Positions 61,815-64,000 of a stretch of DNA of 64,000 nucleotides are shown here, in pieces. The stretch's first letter is position 1, and each line of letters begins with the position of its first letter. The notes under the pieces were generated by a model. That model was given only the letters and a program-made list of their open reading frames with translations. It was not told the origin of the DNA and searched no databases. Source of the DNA: Sinomicrobium kalidii (lineage in GTDB: Bacteria; Bacteroidota; Bacteroidia; Flavobacteriales; Flavobacteriaceae); contig NZ_CP089211.1 of NCBI RefSeq assembly GCF_021183825.1, forward strand, positions 434,001-498,000, written 5' to 3'. Made by a program: the position numbers and the translations under genes.

Positions 61815-62660
61815 TTAAAATATCCTGGTAAGATTAAAGCCGAAATAAATATCCCCTTCTCCCCAATCGCCGGTGGCCTGGCCCAGGAAACCATTTTCAA
61901 ACATCGGCTGAGCATTGGTAAAGTGCATCTGGAAAATATGTCCGCCCGTTTCGAGATCAACCCCTATGGATAACGGGTTTTTAAACGGAGATGCATCCGC
62001 CCGGTTAAGGTGCCAGCCGTAATCGGCATTTATGCTCCACCTCGGGGTTATCTTGTACCTTCCGCCCACGCCCAGTGCAAACTGGGAATTATCCTGCGTA
62101 TCGACCACCACATAGTTTTCATGTAAGAACGTAGGCATTAATTGGAGGGAAAAGTTTTCGGTGAACTTCCTGGAAATAAGAAGCTGTGATGTATAGGAAA
62201 GCCGGTGCTTGAACTCCATTTTCGGTAAATCGTCCTTGCTCATGGCCGTATTTGCAGCAATAAGATGATAGCCCGCCACCGTAAACGGAAAACCGTCTTT
62301 CCTCTGTTGCAGCAGCCTGTATTTTACCGTTGCACCATATGTTTTCTGGTAAGAACTCCTGGAAACCCCCACCGTTAACCCGTCGGTAATGCCGTAAAGG
62401 AATTGCAACCGGGTCACCGCCTGGTCCAGGCCGAAAAAATCGTCGAAACCGTATTTTACACTTCCGAAACGGTGCGATACGACAAAGTAGAAGTCCTTTT
62501 TATAAAGCAGTTTTGTAGATTCAAAATTAACGATCTTTATACCTTTGAATGCTGCCCTTACGGAATTGTCTGCTTTCAGTTCCCCGTCCAGTTCCTCCAG
62601 CAGGTCCTCCTGGCCGGAACAAAGCAGGGGAAAAGCCAGTAAAAATAAAATGAATTTCAT
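61815..62660 (-). CDS. DUF5777-family exported beta-barrel protein (281 aa)
   Basis: A signal peptide ends LLAFPLLCSGQ. The mature part is amphipathic beta-strands ending in a final strand with terminal Phe (EGDIYFGFNLTRIF), typical of outer-membrane barrels. KLLYKKDFYFVVSHRFGSVK and YGITDGLTVGVSRSSYQKTY identify DUF5777. It follows the OB-fold gene by one base and so forms an operon with it. Function unknown. Confidence 0.85.
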   Translation of the reverse strand: MKFILFLLAFPLLCSGQEDLLEELDGELKADNSVRAAFKGIKIVNFESTKLLYKKDFYFVVSHRFGSVKYGFDDFFGLDQAVTRLQFLYGITDGLTVGVSRSSYQKTYGATVKYRLLQQRKDGFPFTVAGYHLIAANTAMSKDDLPKMEFKHRLSYTSQLLISRKFTENFSLQLMPTFLHENYVVVDTQDNSQFALGVGGRYKITPRWSINADYGWHLNRADASPFKNPLSIGVDLETGGHIFQMHFTNAQPMFENGFLGQATGDWGEGDIYFGFNLTRIF

Positions 62661-62661
62661 A

Positions 62662-63045
62662 TTATTGCTGATTTAAGATGTAGCATTCATCCAGACGGAT
62701 CTCCTCCAGCAATTCGTCATATCCCACACACCTGCCCTTAAAAGAGATCGGGGCGCCTGCTTTCTTTCCGGAGGTTTCCCGGAACCGGGCAACGATATTA
62801 TCATCCACAATCACATGGTCCTTCTCCACAGCTGTAATATTCCCGTTTATTCGGATGACCTCATTCACATACTTTTCCGAAGCCATTGCGGCATCTTCCC
62901 GAAATTCACGGATAAACACTTCCGAAGAAAAAGCATACGAGGCTTCCTCCTTTTCAATGTCCCTGTGCGGGCGGTATACATACTTATACGCCACAAAAGC
63001 AACGACGAGAATACCCAATACTATCCAGAGTAGTTTCCTCCCCAC
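62662..63045 (-). CDS. OB-fold tRNA_anti-like membrane-anchored protein (127 aa)
   Basis: One N-terminal helix (LLWIVLGILVVAFVAYKYVY), a helical segment (VFIREFREDAAMASEKYVNE), then a small OB-fold: VIRINGNITAVEKDHVIVDD, NIVARFRETSGKKAGAPISF, KGRCVGYDELLEEIRLDECY. This matches the tRNA_anti-like group of periplasmic OB-fold proteins, whose ligand is unknown. It starts the operon with the DUF5777 gene. Confidence 0.82.
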   Translation of the reverse strand: MGRKLLWIVLGILVVAFVAYKYVYRPHRDIEKEEASYAFSSEVFIREFREDAAMASEKYVNEVIRINGNITAVEKDHVIVDDNIVARFRETSGKKAGAPISFKGRCVGYDELLEEIRLDECYILNQQ

Positions 63046-63220
63046 GACCCAACAATATTATCATTATTTAACTAAAAATATTATTAAATTTACAAAAAAT
63101 AATCTTACAATAAAACAAATCATCAACAAACAATTTCTTTAACCGGCTTAAATGGTATACTTCGGTTTTTGTATTTTTATTCCCGGAAATATACATACAA
63201 AAGTTCCCTTCAAACTACAT

Positions 63221-63844
63221 ATGCAAACCATCGATAAAGAAAGATATCTCACCGAACTCCGGGCCGCCATAGAACGTTATGTCCCGATAACCGATGATTC
63301 CTGGTCGCTCATAAACTCCATCACCGCATTTCAAACGCTGGAAAAAGGGGAAACCCTGCTTCGCGAAGGGCAGGTGGCCAGATACCTTCATTTTATTTGT
63401 AAGGGAGCATTGAGGACCTGTTTTACAGACTCCGAAGGCAACGTCTACAACAAGAACCTTTTCATGGAAGGAAATTTTGCGGCTTCCAAGGTATCCCTGC
63501 TACAGGGCACACCTTCTTATTTTACTATTGAAGCCCTGGAGCATTCCGTGCTCGTCAATATCAGTTATAAGGGCTATCGCGAACTCATCCGGAGCAACGA
63601 AGATGTGCGGAACTTCTACATTGCCTACATTGAGAAAAACTGGATCATCGAAAAAGAACAAAAGGAAATTTCCCTGGTAATGGAAAATGCGACCGACCGG
63701 TACCTCAAACTTCTGGAAAAACATCCGGATATAGACCGGAGGATTCCCAAACTGCACATTGCAGCCCACCTGGGTATTACGCCTACCCAGTTAAGCCGGA
63801 TACGAAAAAAATTGAAAATAAAAGACCAAAATCAACCTATGTAA
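63221..63844 (+). CDS. Crp/Fnr-family transcriptional regulator (207 aa)
   Basis: The start at 63221 (MQTIDKERYLTELRAAIERY) is preferred to an upstream Met because homologues begin here. A cyclic-nucleotide-binding-like domain occupies residues 10-125 (LEKGETLLREGQVARYLHFI, GNFAASKVSLLQGTPSYFTI) and an HTH the last 50 (LHIAAHLGITPTQLSRIRKK). It lacks Fnr-type cysteine ligands. It is upstream of the second nitroreductase gene and may control it. Confidence 0.88.
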   Translation: MQTIDKERYLTELRAAIERYVPITDDSWSLINSITAFQTLEKGETLLREGQVARYLHFICKGALRTCFTDSEGNVYNKNLFMEGNFAASKVSLLQGTPSYFTIEALEHSVLVNISYKGYRELIRSNEDVRNFYIAYIEKNWIIEKEQKEISLVMENATDRYLKLLEKHPDIDRRIPKLHIAAHLGITPTQLSRIRKKLKIKDQNQPM

Positions 63845-63867
63845 AGGCATCGCACATACCTTACCGC

Positions 63868-63875
63868 TAATTTTG
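63868..63875 (+). promoter_or_regulatory. predicted -7 element for the second nitroreductase gene
   Basis: TAATTTTG matches TAnnTTTG, 71 bases before the ATG at 63947. Confidence 0.4.
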
Positions 63876-63946
63876 TCCCTGATTAATCATTATGCGTTTA
63901 CCGGTAACGCAGGTAAATCAGGAATAACAAATAAAACGAAAAAGGT

Positions 63947-64000
63947 ATGGAATTGACCGAAAACCTGAAATGGCGGTACGCCACCAAAAAGTTCGATCCG
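63947..64000 (+). CDS. start of a second nitroreductase-family gene (cut by the window edge)
   Basis: Eighteen codons, MELTENLKWRYATKKFDP, are visible before the window ends. They match the N-terminus of the nitroreductase at 4179-4877 (LKWRYATKKM) and carry the same FMN-phosphate-binding Arg/Lys pattern. The rest lies outside. It follows a Crp/Fnr-type gene on the same strand. Confidence 0.8.
   Translation, partial: MELTENLKWRYATKKFDP

Overview
The window looks like chromosomal DNA of a Bacteroidota bacterium, most likely a marine or plant-associated Flavobacteriaceae. Evidence: the promoter -7 element TAnnTTTG recurs upstream of many genes. Typical families are present (DUF6250, DUF3822, DUF5777, DUF4126, OMP_b-brl_3-type barrels, LytS/LytTR pairs, TlpA with DUF4369), exported lipoproteins are common, and Shine-Dalgarno sequences are weak. 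No rRNA, tRNA, CRISPR array, transposase or prophage was seen.

Layout. 0.1-4 kb: a short, possibly decayed lipoprotein and two exported YwqK/MORN-like repeat proteins. 4-5.3 kb: a nitroreductase divergent from an HxlR regulator; both promoters and five GTAAC repeats lie between them. 5.6-10.8 kb: a small rhamnogalacturonan-I locus (Tat-exported PL26/YetA-like exolyase, DUF6250 protein, GH105 hydrolase). 10.8-11.6 kb: AT-rich spacer with a TPR gene remnant. 11.6-16.4 kb: frameshifted DoxX gene and outer-membrane barrel receptor, divergent from a LytS-type kinase and LytTR regulator. 16.5-25.6 kb: PQQ-type sugar dehydrogenase with cytochrome c, aldo/keto reductase, AraC regulator, VOC-SnoaL fusion, esterase, YeiH-type exporter with LysR regulator, and TlpA-like thioredoxin.

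25.7-40.7 kb is the centrepiece: a twelve-gene leftward L-fucose operon divergent from an AraC regulator. It encodes two lipoprotein alpha-L-fucosidases (GH29, GH95), a mutarotase, a FucP permease and a full non-phosphorylating route: L-fucose dehydrogenase, fuconolactonase, a UxaA-type dehydratase, a second SDR dehydrogenase and an FAH-type hydrolase. The expected end products are pyruvate and L-lactate, and the operon closes with lutABC, which oxidises L-lactate to pyruvate. The fucose isomerase/kinase/aldolase route is absent.

40.7-54.7 kb: RecQ, a frameshifted coiled-coil membrane protein, a short SSB, an alpha/beta-hydrolase homologue with Ala at the nucleophile position, a KdnB-acetyltransferase-HAD-KdsB operon (Kdo/8-amino-Kdo for lipopolysaccharide), DUF4126, a RecD-like helicase, a pilin-like protein with a GspL/PilM-resembling DUF3822 protein and RsmD, and an M1 peptidase. 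54.9-64 kb: an iron/cobalamin-type ABC importer, RmuC, small proteins, and a SatD-like regulator with a DUF3307 membrane protein behind repeated CGATAT palindromes. The window ends with a DUF5777/OB-fold pair, a Crp/Fnr regulator and the first codons of a second nitroreductase.

The best candidates for undescribed biology are the SatD-DUF3307 operon (cyclase-like domain plus HTH with its probable operators), the pilin-like/DUF3822 pair, and the substituted dehydratase and catalytic-Lys-lacking dehydrogenase of the fucose operon. Two genes (DoxX family, coiled-coil protein) carry one-base homopolymer frameshifts that are either real decay or sequence errors.
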